Shown: positions 9,419 through 20,040 of the stretch, piece by piece
Layout: every line of letters starts with the position of its first letter
Position numbering within the stretch: the stretch's first letter is position 1
Source: Rhodothermales bacterium
GTDB taxonomy: Bacteria > Bacteroidota > Rhodothermia > Rhodothermales > Bin80
DNA length: 64,000 bases
Assembly: GCA_022821385.1 (NCBI GenBank)
Contig: JAJEDR010000057.1
Location: forward strand, 22,569 to 86,568
Direction: 5' to 3'
Translations under genes and position numbers: made by a program
The notes under the pieces: generated by a model
Databases searched by the model: none
What the model was told of the DNA's origin: nothing
The model's input: only the letters and a program-made list of their open reading frames with translations

Positions 9419-12400
9419 TCATGCTTCCAGCAGCTTCAGAATTCTGGGGGCGTCCTCAGGAGTAAGCTCATCCAGCTGCAGGCATTTCCATCCCTCCCGC
9501 TCACACTCTGAGTGATCTTCCCAGCACTCGCTATAGAAGAGTGCTACCTTTTGACTGGGCCACGCCACTTCGGCAGTCGTCAGGATTTGATTCTTGAAAT
9601 CGGTGACATCAAAACCTATCTCAGGCGCCGGAGCCTCCTTGTCGGCCAAGCGGCGAAGAATCGGCTGGTATGACTCCCCGGAAGATTCGCCAAGGGCGAT
9701 TCTCCATGCGTGAGGCATAACGGGAAGGGGTTCCCCAATACTCAGGAGATCGTAATATTCACGGTCACGGAGTCCCGAAGCGCAGAAGAATCCAGTCTGA
9801 GGATCAAGAAACTGAAACAGATTCATTGCGCGAAGGAACCCATTCCACACAGGTTTGAATGACGGCTCCGAATATGCGCTGTCGTCGAGATAGACGAAAG
9901 CCCGGAGCATTGTCGGGTCAACCGATCCATTATTTACAAGATTGACAGCTACGCAACCCCTGTGCGGTTCATGTTCATTACATGTCCAGAATGCTCCGGT
10001 ATTAGAGTTTGGCCGCAGAAAGTGGTCATCCATGAACCAGTCAGGGACACTGCTCCTCAGGCTTTCCGGGGAACTGATTTCCGTTACATTGAGCACACCA
10101 TGACAGTAGGCTAACGCCCGCCATTTTTCCGGATCGGGGTCCGTCAGATACGCTTTTAGAAGATCAAAACTGCCCTTGGATCGTGCACGTTTCTGTAATT
10201 CCAGTCCACCCGGTTCTAACTCAAGATTTCGGATGAAATTATCGAAGTGGGTAAACGAATTTCGCCGGGAATCAAGTGGAAAGAAATCGGTAATTTCTCC
10301 GGTGTTTTCCATCTGCAGGTCATCCCAGGTCAGAGACCAGACATGATAGCGTCCAGACATGAGGATCGCCATTCGTTTCAGCGTATCGTCGGCCAACCGG
10401 TCCTGGTGGTACGCGAAGCCATCCATGAAGACAGCAATAGGGAGGCAGTTGGCTTCCTGATCTGGGGTGAGCAGAAAATCAGGCCTGGATGTTTTTTTCA
10501 CACCGACAGACTCATTCAAGGAAACCTGACATTCGATGTCCCATGTCCGCGGTCCAATTTTGAGTTGGTAAAACCTGTTCGTGCCATGGTGCTGTGTGAC
10601 TCGGCTTGCCAGCTTCCATTCGTTGAGATGGCTCAGGAATGCTGCTTCCAGCGTACTTTCGACGAGCCTGTGGACATCAATATCCTCAATGCTCCTAATT
10701 TCCTCCAGTCCCTCTCCCTTGTCTACGATGTCTTCCAGAATATTGATGGCGGTTAGTCTGGAAATCGCTCCCCGAGTGAACGAATTACGGTACGCAAACA
10801 GACACTTGTAGCATCCGTCCTTCGTTTTGTCATGTTGGCAGTCACACTTTTGCAATTTCTTCAGTGCAGGTTCAAGAATGTCCTGAATGAGCGCCTTGTC
10901 TGTAAGCAGATCTTTCAGATATCCTGTGCCGCCGGGCACCGTATCATAAAGGTAGATGAACGTGCGTCGAACCTGCTCATTAGGTATCGGGGCATCCTGA
11001 ATGATGGTCTGAAGGTGATTCACCTGCCCCTGATAGTGTATTTTTAGACCCATTAAAAGGGCTGCACAGAATGACTCGGCATGTTGTCTGATTCCTGTGT
11101 GCTCGGCTATAGGTAAGAGGATGCGGATGGACTCAGATTCAAATTCGTGATACAGAGACAGGGCAATCCGCGGATCCTCATCCTTGCCCCGATACCTGCA
11201 GTAATATTCGTGGTCGGACTGTTTTCCATCTGGCAATTTAGCTTTGCCGCAAGCAGTACAAATATCAAAGCCCCCTATGGCCTCTTCCTTTCCGGCAGTG
11301 AAGATCGGAGGAGCATCAGGGGATTTCTGGCCATGGTTGACGAATGTGAATCGCGTACGATGAATGAACTCAAATCCAAACGGCACGTCGGCGTGCCTGG
11401 ACTGATAAGAAATTTTCACATCCTGTTCTTCAAATTTCGCGTGAGTATAGACAATAAACGGTTCACGTTGCCGCTCTTCATGGCGGTCATCAATGCGGCT
11501 GTCACGTTCAAAGGAAGTAGATCTGACTTCGGAAAGACGGACCATTTTCAGAACCTGTCCGACATCCCCCCATGAGTCACATTGACACTTGGGACATCTT
11601 CGGGTGACTTCTTCTGAGTCCAGTTCATACCAGGAACAGTCAGGACAGAATCGCCATGGCTGTACGTCATCATTGTCAAACCGTATCCCGCTGATGCGCA
11701 CCTTCTTCCCATTCGCATAGAAATAATTTCCAGGTGCGAACTCCCGTATAGCCTGATGGCCGGGTCGGTCAAACGTTTCGGTTATGGGGGATACGGTCTC
11801 TTTGTTTCTGTCCGGCAGTACCGTTGAGAACAACTGAGCGCCGCTTTGTGGGAAGGCGTAGTTCGGGAGGATGCCTTCATCCGAGAGAAAATTAAACACA
11901 CTGGTCTCACCGATACTGTATCGCATGTGCCTAAGTCCCCTCAGGTGATCCTTCAGATTTTTGCGCTCAGTTTCATAGTTCTCATCTCTCGGTTTATCGT
12001 CAAGCGCAATGATTCTCCGTTGGAGACGTCGAATGCGATTATTGAGTTGTTTCCGGCTTTCATATTTCTTCTGGAGTGCATTGAGCACAATTTGGCGAAG
12101 CTGTGCGTGTGATGTCCCCTGCGGACTGAAGAAGTGAGTTGCGGACTGGAGTATGTTCAAATCTTTCAGATTCGGAAACAACTCCTGAAAACCCTTGGCC
12201 AGTTTCCCCGAATGTGTGTCCACATAGCCGAGCCAGTTGAAGGGAAATCTTTTTGTATCACCATCTATTAATGCACCGAGAACGTTTCGTAATTGGTTGG
12301 GAACATCGGCCTGCTTCGTGTGGGCAACCCACATATCCATACTGTAGGCTGCCATTTGGCGCTGCAGTACCGCGGGTGCTTTCAAAAATACACCGGGTAC

Positions 12401-15400
12401 CTGCACTTCGTCGCTGATCATTTTGCCAGGATCAGCAAAGAAATAAAGATCGTGAGGCTTGTTCGTTGCTACCGTGAACCCAAACGAATTCCCATTTTTT
12501 CGGCCGGCCCGCCCGATTCTCTGGACATAATTAGCCTGTGCGGGGGGAACACTGCACAGAAATACAGTGGACAGATCTCCAATATCAATCCCGAGTTCCA
12601 GTGTTGGAGTACAGGAGACGATGTTTGGATCCCACGGACGTTGATCATCTCGCATAAACGTCTTTTCAACGTTCTCCCGGTCCTCGGGAGTCAGAAGTGC
12701 AGTATGCTCTTTGGGAACGAACCGACGTACATCCCCAGATCTATAGAGTGCTTTGTAGTAATCAATTTCGCGGTCATCTATCAACTGGAATTGTCCTGTG
12801 CACCGGTGCATCAGGCAGGGCATACCCTGCCAGATTTCTTCATCTTGTTTAGGGATACTGACCTCGTAGTGGCACGTTGCGCAGGTCAAGGGACGTACTT
12901 GTGTCGTGACTTTGAGTGCGTCCGGCTCAATCCCCCAGACCGAGTACCGATTGGCCGTGTACTGTTTCAGAAGATCAGAGGGAGCAGCGTTAACAATTTC
13001 CCTGAGCGCAGCCTCAAACCCTGAGGGAGTCATTTGACCTTCAAGAAAGCACTTATGGGCCCATCCCTGAACCCATGAGTTACTCCTAGATCCTGTCAGA
13101 GGGAGGAAATTTTGTGCTGCTCCAGAGGACAAAAACCCATGATACGGACCATTGGGCTTATATCGGGGCATCCAGGACAAGTGTTTCTCGGTGATACAGC
13201 GTTTGTTTCTACCAAGACTTCGGATATACTCATCAAAGAATTTGTCGTGCACAATTCCACCGCAAGTTCGCAGGCGATAAATGAGACCCGCTAAAAACTG
13301 TTTGAATGCCGGCTGATCAACATCTTGGAGGCCCTCATACCTTGCTTTTATGTCGGGCAGCGCCCGCTCAATCCAGTCATCTAATAAGTCCTGATCCAGT
13401 GATACTGCAGCGGAGAGCGTCTTTTCCAGAGTTCTCCCGCGCCGGGCACGGAGTCCAAGGTTTAAATAGACTTCCCATTTCAGGCGTTTTGCCACCATGG
13501 ATGGCAATTGAGACCCTTTCGGCAGATCTCCTTTTTTGACTAAGGTCTCATAGTCATCCATCCAGATCATGTTTGGAGCAATGAAGGTGCCCACAAAATC
13601 TTCACGCCCCAGTTTCTTGAGTTGCGATTGCACGAGTCCGTCCGCAATCGTTCTGATGCCCCGATCTCCACCAACTGTTTCCAGGTATTGCAGGAGTGCG
13701 GTTCGAACACTAAATGTGTAAGTACGCGCTTCAAAGTAGCCTGCACGATGGGCGGCATCCTGAACTGAGTCGGAGAAGGTCAGGACTTTCCTATCATCAT
13801 TGTATCGGGATGCAAATGTCTGACCCAGCGCAGCGGACAAAAGGGTGATTCCCCCAGCCCCGAAAATGCCGGGCTGATTTGATTCGCCGCAATGCGGGCA
13901 TTCAGGTTTACCACGCCTCCGGTCTATTTTCAGGGAGGGAACATGAACCTTGATCAACGTTCCTCCATTCTCGCATTCATCGCATCGAACTGTGCGTGGA
14001 CTAAAGATCTTGAGGCATTCCTGGCAGAGCCGCCCTTGCTCCGTAAGTGATGAATCCGCATAAGGGTAAATGACTTTCAGTTTGGCTTCCGATTTACGAC
14101 CGAAGTACGTACCATAGATCTGGTCCAGGTCTGAGATTAATGGGTCATCGTCTGCAACGTGGGCTGCCATCCACCCTGCTGTTCCACACTTGATGCACGA
14201 GGCCAATGGTAGATGATGGGGCGGGGTTTGTCCAGCTAGATCAGAGTCCCAGACCAGTCTAGGATTCTCTTCAACGGAAACGACCATTCGCTTCAGTTCA
14301 CGCATCCAGAACTGGACTCGTAATTCAAGTAGAGGTCTGGGTTTATGCAGATCCTTCGGATCAAGCGCGTAACTGATCAAGGACAGAAGGCTTTCCAGCA
14401 GTTGGGGCCTATCTACGATTCTCTGCGTTCCTGATCCGACTGGGAGAGCCAGTTTCTCATATTCGGACTCACTTGCCAAGGCTTTTTGAGCAACAACCCG
14501 GATCAGATTTTGAAATGCCACATGTTCTCGGAGTTTTGCCCCGAGTTCTTTTCTCCATTCATCCGTAGCGAGTCCATCTATGGAGATCTCGTCTCCAAAC
14601 CAAGCCTTGTATTGCGTTTGGATATAGCCCGCAATGGAATCGAATTGATCTGGAGTAGATAGTTCCCGAGTATCTGGAAAGTGAATCCATGTGCTCGGCG
14701 ACTCCATCAGAAAATCGCGCGGATCCAGACGTGCTTCGGTAATCAACGCATCGTCATCGAATTCTGTATCAAAGATCTTCTCAGCGTAGTCAAGCAACTT
14801 ATCGCTGGAGCCGCTCCCAAGTGTTGCAGACGTTCCAATCGGACACAGATCCTTGGCTTGGAGGCGTGCTTTAAGTCTCCGTAGCAGGCAGGCAAGGTCC
14901 GTTCCCTGTGCGCCGTCAAAGACATGGAGTTCATCCACCACAATGTAGCGCAAAGTGCAGGCACGGTTCCTCTCCCAAAGTCTTGCATCGTTCGGCCGGA
15001 TCAGAAGGTAATCCAGCATCTTGTAGTTTGTCAGCAGCAGGTCCGGTGGAGATTCGCGTAGCTTGTGCCGGTTAGAAATAATGTTTGACTCGGTCATCCG
15101 GCCTCTTGGGGTCGCTCCCCCGATGTAGAGACCAGCTGTGATTTTTTCTTTCAGGCTGGGATTGTTGCAAATGATTTCCGCTAGCCGTTTGGCCTGATCT
15201 GTAGCGAGCGCGTTCATCGGATAGATCAGGATCGCTTTTATCCCGGGTTCATCGGCAACCTGTCGGCAATAATCCAGGATTGGATAGAGAAATGCTTCGG
15301 TCTTTCCCGAACCTGTACCGGTTGCTATAATGGTAGGCTTCGGTGGATTTGCAGTTAAGCGCTCAAATGCGCGTTCCTGGTGCAGATATGGATTAAAGCC

Positions 15401-15607
15401 CAAGGGAATGTCTGGGAAGGGCTCGCCGGTGTTTAAGCCTTTTTCAAACGGGAGCTGGAATGACAGATAGTTTCCCTGGAAGGCTTCTCCACCGTAAATG
15501 AATTCCCGGACGGCCCGTGCAAGGGACGGGGTCGAAATCCTGTAGCGTGTCTGTAGGAAGTCTTCGATAGTTTTACGGACTTCCCGTGCGACGATGGAAG
15601 GGATCAT
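9419..15607 (-). CDS. Giant SF2 helicase with DUF1998/MZB domain, DruE/DrmA-DrmB-like
   Basis: 2062 residues, a likely DNA-translocating effector of an anti-phage operon. The N-terminal helicase shows YLHQ at 74-77, Walker A ATGTGSGKT at 95-103, DELH at 225-228 and SAT at 260-262. Zinc-binding Cys pairs lie at about 471-573. Motifs V/VI (TLELGIDIGD, QRIGRAGR) fall at about 1002-1036, separated from the first lobe by a very long insert. A DUF1998/MZB region ends in four Cys at about 1588-1602 (CDC and CYKC). Beyond it, DIECQ, SRPDF and VFMDGFAYH (about 1690-1734) resemble a PD-(D/E)XK/Vsr-like nuclease core. The size and order fit DruE of Druantia; a fused DrmA-DrmB of DISARM is the alternative. 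ATG overlaps the methyltransferase stop by 4 bp. Confidence 0.8.
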   Translation of the reverse strand: MIPSIVAREVRKTIEDFLQTRYRISTPSLARAVREFIYGGEAFQGNYLSFQLPFEKGLNTGEPFPDIPLGFNPYLHQERAFERLTANPPKPTIIATGTGSGKTEAFLYPILDYCRQVADEPGIKAILIYPMNALATDQAKRLAEIICNNPSLKEKITAGLYIGGATPRGRMTESNIISNRHKLRESPPDLLLTNYKMLDYLLIRPNDARLWERNRACTLRYIVVDELHVFDGAQGTDLACLLRRLKARLQAKDLCPIGTSATLGSGSSDKLLDYAEKIFDTEFDDDALITEARLDPRDFLMESPSTWIHFPDTRELSTPDQFDSIAGYIQTQYKAWFGDEISIDGLATDEWRKELGAKLREHVAFQNLIRVVAQKALASESEYEKLALPVGSGTQRIVDRPQLLESLLSLISYALDPKDLHKPRPLLELRVQFWMRELKRMVVSVEENPRLVWDSDLAGQTPPHHLPLASCIKCGTAGWMAAHVADDDPLISDLDQIYGTYFGRKSEAKLKVIYPYADSSLTEQGRLCQECLKIFSPRTVRCDECENGGTLIKVHVPSLKIDRRRGKPECPHCGESNQPGIFGAGGITLLSAALGQTFASRYNDDRKVLTFSDSVQDAAHRAGYFEARTYTFSVRTALLQYLETVGGDRGIRTIADGLVQSQLKKLGREDFVGTFIAPNMIWMDDYETLVKKGDLPKGSQLPSMVAKRLKWEVYLNLGLRARRGRTLEKTLSAAVSLDQDLLDDWIERALPDIKARYEGLQDVDQPAFKQFLAGLIYRLRTCGGIVHDKFFDEYIRSLGRNKRCITEKHLSWMPRYKPNGPYHGFLSSGAAQNFLPLTGSRSNSWVQGWAHKCFLEGQMTPSGFEAALREIVNAAPSDLLKQYTANRYSVWGIEPDALKVTTQVRPLTCATCHYEVSIPKQDEEIWQGMPCLMHRCTGQFQLIDDREIDYYKALYRSGDVRRFVPKEHTALLTPEDRENVEKTFMRDDQRPWDPNIVSCTPTLELGIDIGDLSTVFLCSVPPAQANYVQRIGRAGRKNGNSFGFTVATNKPHDLYFFADPGKMISDEVQVPGVFLKAPAVLQRQMAAYSMDMWVAHTKQADVPNQLRNVLGALIDGDTKRFPFNWLGYVDTHSGKLAKGFQELFPNLKDLNILQSATHFFSPQGTSHAQLRQIVLNALQKKYESRKQLNNRIRRLQRRIIALDDKPRDENYETERKNLKDHLRGLRHMRYSIGETSVFNFLSDEGILPNYAFPQSGAQLFSTVLPDRNKETVSPITETFDRPGHQAIREFAPGNYFYANGKKVRISGIRFDNDDVQPWRFCPDCSWYELDSEEVTRRCPKCQCDSWGDVGQVLKMVRLSEVRSTSFERDSRIDDRHEERQREPFIVYTHAKFEEQDVKISYQSRHADVPFGFEFIHRTRFTFVNHGQKSPDAPPIFTAGKEEAIGGFDICTACGKAKLPDGKQSDHEYYCRYRGKDEDPRIALSLYHEFESESIRILLPIAEHTGIRQHAESFCAALLMGLKIHYQGQVNHLQTIIQDAPIPNEQVRRTFIYLYDTVPGGTGYLKDLLTDKALIQDILEPALKKLQKCDCQHDKTKDGCYKCLFAYRNSFTRGAISRLTAINILEDIVDKGEGLEEIRSIEDIDVHRLVESTLEAAFLSHLNEWKLASRVTQHHGTNRFYQLKIGPRTWDIECQVSLNESVGVKKTSRPDFLLTPDQEANCLPIAVFMDGFAYHQDRLADDTLKRMAILMSGRYHVWSLTWDDLQMENTGEITDFFPLDSRRNSFTHFDNFIRNLELEPGGLELQKRARSKGSFDLLKAYLTDPDPEKWRALAYCHGVLNVTEISSPESLRSSVPDWFMDDHFLRPNSNTGAFWTCNEHEPHRGCVAVNLVNNGSVDPTMLRAFVYLDDSAYSEPSFKPVWNGFLRAMNLFQFLDPQTGFFCASGLRDREYYDLLSIGEPLPVMPHAWRIALGESSGESYQPILRRLADKEAPAPEIGFDVTDFKNQILTTAEVAWPSQKVALFYSECWEDHSECEREGWKCLQLDELTPEDAPRILKLLEA

Positions 15608-18600
15608 AGTTTATTCTCCGCTTTGGCTTGTTCAAAAAAGGCCCATGCTTCACGATAGTCTTCTTCGCGGTCGCACTTGTCAAAAGGAGCGTGAAACTCT
15701 ATAGTTCGCTCCACCGGACCACCGGGGAGCGTGTCATCCATAAAGGTGTAGGTGACAATTCCTTCTTTGAGGTCCTTGATATCGTTCCAGCCTAGCGCGA
15801 TGTTGGTTTTGGACCCTGTGGGCGTATGGAGGCCGAATGTGGCTTTCTTGTTGGTTTGTTTTCGGCGGACGGGGCTCTCTCCATTTTTCTTTGAGAATAC
15901 AATACGTCCCTTGGTATCATACCAGGTATCGTTCTCATAGGACTGAAGTCTGAAGAACTGGATCCGGTAAAGGGTCAGGAGTTCTTCCAGCGTTAGTCCG
16001 AGATCCAGTGCGTGTAGCACATCGATTTCCAGGAGAGCCTGCCTACGCGCGTAATCGGTGCGGAGCGGGCTGTCCCAGGACCAGGGAGCTTGCAATCCGT
16101 CAAACCAATCTGGATTCAGCCGGGAATCATGCTTGGACCAGGAGAGAGGTTCTTTGCGGAGCGTCCTCCAGATTGAACTGTAGTCGGTGCTAAGGCAGGA
16201 AAGTCCCAGGACGCGCGCGGTAGCTGTTGGTGACGCTGGGGTGAGTGGAAGTGCAGCAAAAAAGTCTAGTCGGAAATTTGGTCTTCCCCCGATTTTTGTC
16301 GCAGCATCTGTAACGATGGAGAGGAGTGTGTAAAGTGCATTGACTAGATCATTACTCTGCAGTATAGCCACGGAAACAATGGCATCAATGTGACCTACAC
16401 CCGGCGGTATCAGGGCTGGAAGTAGCGTGCGATCCATACCAAGGTTAAGCATTTTCCGAATCGCCACCCGGAATTCCTCAGTCATGAGCGTCCCCCATGG
16501 CGTCTCCGGTGTGCGTTGGATAAATACGCATTCACTGCAGGCGGCCACATAATTCGTTCGTGGAAGGTAGGTCTCGGGGAGGGCGGTCAGATCTAGCCTT
16601 GAATAATCTCCCTTGGATTTGCATTCTGCATTTGGCGTCTGGAAAAAGGGAGTGCCAGCAAAAATGTGCGGCCCGGATAGGATCCACTCTTTTGTGTCTT
16701 CTGCAAAGCGCACCTTACGCCGGATCGTTCCATCCTTTTCGCCCCCGGCCTCTTCCCACATTCGCGTGAACTTGAAAGCATCTCCTAGGTCCCGCATCCG
16801 CCTGGGCACGCGAGCCAGTTTGCGTAGGGCGCTTGCCAACTGCCGAGCATGAACCAGAGGCAGCCGCGCCTGTAGGGGCGTGGTACCCGGCGCATCATAG
16901 AGGGCGGCATACGTTCTGAGGTTTTCCTCTGTGGTCGGAATCACCCGGTCCCGGTGCTCCGTCAATTCCCATTTGTTGTCTTTGGTCTTGATGCCGGGCA
17001 CCGGCCCAAGCCCGTCGTGCTTCAGTGACTTGATCGCGGTCAGCGAAGAGTACAGGTTGGCCATGGAAACAAAATTAACCTCTTCCCTCCGCTGCCCATA
17101 GATGTTGATGCTGAATTTCACGACTGGGGGAACTCCTTCAAACAAACCCAGCACATTTTCAAACTGCAATCGCGAGCGCAGCCTTGGATAAAGCGCTTCC
17201 CGCAGCTCCTGCCCCCTGGCTTCATCGTAGACCGAATCCGGGTGCAGAAGTCCTACCGCACCGGTACTGATTTTCCACGAAGCACACAGGAATGCCTTGT
17301 AGAGGTTCGTTTGCAGTCCTTTCAAGAGAGGATAATTCTGCGCTGCATTCAGGAACGCCAGTTGTCCTCCCACGGCTTCATAGGCCCGGATATAATGCTT
17401 CCGGTGTCTCGGCTTGTCCAGCCATACGCCCCGCAGCTCCGATGTCTTGGACGCGCTCAGTTTCCTCGTCACAAAGCGGGGCTCCCTATCTCCAATCACA
17501 TATTTCTCAACAAAATTCGGTCTTCGCCAGGGTGGATTACCCAGCACAACATCAAACCCTCCCTTCTCCTTGAATTGATCCGCATACTCCAGCTCCCAGT
17601 GATGAAACCGGTACTGCTTTGCAACTTCCTGCACTAATCTGAGTCGCGGCTGACGTTCGATCAGAGAGTTCAGATCAACGAACCCCAGCAAATCCCGCTT
17701 CGTGTCATCTGGAGGGGCATAGAGATAATAACTCTCCACCTCTTCCTTGCCGGCAAGCAGTTGAGAGAGATCACTCAGATATTCTGCCCGCGTAGGCAAA
17801 AGACGAGACTGATCCACCGGCCAGTACCAGAGAGCACACCAGTAATCCATTACCAGCTTCAGCCGCTGGTATGCACTCGCATTTCCGTGCTTCGGATTCA
17901 GAATCCGTTCCTGGGCTTTTTCCTTATCCCGGGTAGACGAGCGGACTGCCTTTGCATCGGATGACTCAGGATAAACATTGAAAGTGTCCGTGGTCTCTGC
18001 TCCCAGCCGGATCAGATCCCGCACATGCTCCTGCCAGAGGCGGTCAATCACAGAAGAGAACCGCAATAATTGGTTGATTTCCGACTCGAGATGTTTTGCG
18101 GTAAAGTGTCTGCGCCATTCGGTGATGTGCTTCAATTCATCTCTTGCCATTTGCCGTACCACCTTGTGTTTGTACTGGGCCATCCCGGCATCCCCGACTA
18201 GAAAATGATAGATCGCGTCCTGTGGTCGATTCCGCGAAAGGGGTAAGTCTTCCGGCACCTGATTCCACCACTTCCCCTGTGCAAGTTCTTTTTTCTTGTA
18301 GACCCGCCGCCAGGCCCCGACCAGAGAGTTGCCACATTTGAGTTGATCCCCGAACCAGGGCACAAATCCGCCCGGGATCAGTGTGTTGAGCCAGAGAGAG
18401 ATTCCACCCAGTTCCACCGCCACCGGATTCAGGTCCACACCGTATACATTGTTGTCGGCAAGGTACATTTTTACACGCTGCAACTCCGCGTTCCAGCGCT
18501 CTGTATTCAGCACCTCGCCCAACTCCCGCGCCTTCTGTGTCAGATAGGCTTCGGCCAACTGGGATACCGCTTCGTTCAGGAACGCCGCCGATCCCATGGC

Positions 18601-20040
18601 CGGCTCACATACCGTGATCCACAGAATCTCATCGGCCGATTTATCTGCGATTACCTCTTTGAGTGCGAACTCTGTAACACATTTGGTCAGGCTCTCTGGC
18701 GTGTAATAGGATGCCGATTCTTCCCTGGCACGCCCGGTAAGACGGTAGATGAATTTACCCTTGGGATGCTCGCGCAGTGTTCCATCCGAATTGGTTACCC
18801 GCTCATCCAGGTCTTTGTAATGCGTCTCCAGCGCTTCGCGATTGACAAAATAGGCTGGATCCAGCATGTTAGGGGAGGATTTGGCTTCGCGTACTTCATA
18901 GAGATGTTCCTGTGCAATAAATCCCCGGTAACTCAGGAGCGCCTCGTAGACCGATCCCAGGTGGTTCACACTCAAATGGCGATACGAAATTCTTCCAGGG
19001 CCCCGCCACCTCTTTTTTTGTTTTTTGTGAAAGTCCTCATGGCCCAGGGACATCAACTTGATGATCCTCTGCCAGCTTCGATTGCGCACCGTGATGGAGT
19101 TCAGGAGCGGTGTTTTGTCTGGATCAAACAGGTCGCATTCCAGTGGAGAGATTTCGAACGAGCGTACGCCTCCCTGCAAAATCTCCTGCTGCACGCCGGG
19201 CTTATCATTGCATCCTTGGTAGACGAGCTCAAAGAGCATCTTGACCGACTCATGAAAAAAGCTTCCTTCTGCGCTCCCGTTCTCACGCAGGCAGACCATC
19301 TCTAGATCCCGCAGTTTTTCCAGACTGTACCCGTTGCGGTACACTGTCGCATCCATCGGCAGGTATCCAAGGTCCTTCCGTGCTTCCACGTTAAAGAGAA
19401 AAAGCAGCCGGTACATGTAGTACAGGCATTCCAAGGTCAAGCGTTCCGCCAGATCCGTGTCATTTGCAATGGGCCGCCCTCTTCGTTTCCGATCTGACAG
19501 ATACTCATTCCCTAGAATCTCAATTGATTCCCGAAGTGCGTACTTGAGACTTCCGGATACGCCGGTGGCATGCTGGATGGCGTGCTCCTGCAGCTCTTCC
19601 TGGTAGGAGCGGCCTGCGTCCGGGCACAGCGCCGGCTTGTAGAGCAGCATCGTGACTAGCTTCCAGGTGTCAATCTTCGGCAACTGGTTGTAGAGCTCTT
19701 CCCAGTTGAAGCGCAGCATGCGCCCGGCTCCCCACTTATCTCGTTCCAGGAGGATCCATGTCTGGAGTCCGGTGAGCAGGATCCATCGTGGCGGGGCATC
19801 AATGAAGAACCCCTTGTCAATCAGGCGCTGAAACGACTCACTATCAGGATCCGCATCATGGGGCACACGGGCTAGAAATTGCCCCCCCAATTTTCTCAAG
19901 GTCCACCGCCTCCACCACCCACAGGTAAGGCGTGTTGAATGATTCAAACTGTCCAAGTACCGGCAGATGGAGGTTCCGATCCACCTCAACGTGACCCAGA
20001 CTCCTCCTGTAGCCCAGAATCTGAAGCAGTCTGGATACAA
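15604..20040 (-). CDS. Large N6-adenine DNA methyltransferase, main (3') part of a frameshifted gene (DrmMI/PglX-like)
   Basis: The frame holds 1478 codons, but about the first 53 are spurious: the real reading frame enters from the upstream fragment (ATG 20290) at the G7 tract 19882-19888. Removing one G gives a continuous 1561-residue protein. SAM-binding motif I (CEPAMGSAAFLNEA) is at about 561 and catalytic motif IV (NPPW) at about 918 of the restored protein, which marks an N6-adenine methylase of the Eco57I/PglX/DrmMI type. It would modify host DNA, and in DISARM and BREX such enzymes mark self. There is no separate restriction gene; helicases flank it on both sides. The last codons overlap the next ATG (ATGA). 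As sequenced, the protein would start internally or not be made. Confidence 0.75.
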   Translation of the reverse strand: MYPDCFRFWATGGVWVTLRWIGTSICRYLDSLNHSTRLTCGWWRRWTLRKLGGQFLARVPHDADPDSESFQRLIDKGFFIDAPPRWILLTGLQTWILLERDKWGAGRMLRFNWEELYNQLPKIDTWKLVTMLLYKPALCPDAGRSYQEELQEHAIQHATGVSGSLKYALRESIEILGNEYLSDRKRRGRPIANDTDLAERLTLECLYYMYRLLFLFNVEARKDLGYLPMDATVYRNGYSLEKLRDLEMVCLRENGSAEGSFFHESVKMLFELVYQGCNDKPGVQQEILQGGVRSFEISPLECDLFDPDKTPLLNSITVRNRSWQRIIKLMSLGHEDFHKKQKKRWRGPGRISYRHLSVNHLGSVYEALLSYRGFIAQEHLYEVREAKSSPNMLDPAYFVNREALETHYKDLDERVTNSDGTLREHPKGKFIYRLTGRAREESASYYTPESLTKCVTEFALKEVIADKSADEILWITVCEPAMGSAAFLNEAVSQLAEAYLTQKARELGEVLNTERWNAELQRVKMYLADNNVYGVDLNPVAVELGGISLWLNTLIPGGFVPWFGDQLKCGNSLVGAWRRVYKKKELAQGKWWNQVPEDLPLSRNRPQDAIYHFLVGDAGMAQYKHKVVRQMARDELKHITEWRRHFTAKHLESEINQLLRFSSVIDRLWQEHVRDLIRLGAETTDTFNVYPESSDAKAVRSSTRDKEKAQERILNPKHGNASAYQRLKLVMDYWCALWYWPVDQSRLLPTRAEYLSDLSQLLAGKEEVESYYLYAPPDDTKRDLLGFVDLNSLIERQPRLRLVQEVAKQYRFHHWELEYADQFKEKGGFDVVLGNPPWRRPNFVEKYVIGDREPRFVTRKLSASKTSELRGVWLDKPRHRKHYIRAYEAVGGQLAFLNAAQNYPLLKGLQTNLYKAFLCASWKISTGAVGLLHPDSVYDEARGQELREALYPRLRSRLQFENVLGLFEGVPPVVKFSINIYGQRREEVNFVSMANLYSSLTAIKSLKHDGLGPVPGIKTKDNKWELTEHRDRVIPTTEENLRTYAALYDAPGTTPLQARLPLVHARQLASALRKLARVPRRMRDLGDAFKFTRMWEEAGGEKDGTIRRKVRFAEDTKEWILSGPHIFAGTPFFQTPNAECKSKGDYSRLDLTALPETYLPRTNYVAACSECVFIQRTPETPWGTLMTEEFRVAIRKMLNLGMDRTLLPALIPPGVGHIDAIVSVAILQSNDLVNALYTLLSIVTDAATKIGGRPNFRLDFFAALPLTPASPTATARVLGLSCLSTDYSSIWRTLRKEPLSWSKHDSRLNPDWFDGLQAPWSWDSPLRTDYARRQALLEIDVLHALDLGLTLEELLTLYRIQFFRLQSYENDTWYDTKGRIVFSKKNGESPVRRKQTNKKATFGLHTPTGSKTNIALGWNDIKDLKEGIVTYTFMDDTLPGGPVERTIEFHAPFDKCDREEDYREAWAFFEQAKAENKL

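Noticed and set aside
18343..19305. Open plus-strand frame of 320 codons
   Set aside because: It lies fully antisense to the methyltransferase, with no family-like sequence.
19888..20040. Separate start of the methyltransferase at 20040
   Set aside because: The first ~53 codons are out-of-frame sequence of the true N-terminus; the real start is 20290 with a frameshift at the G7 tract.
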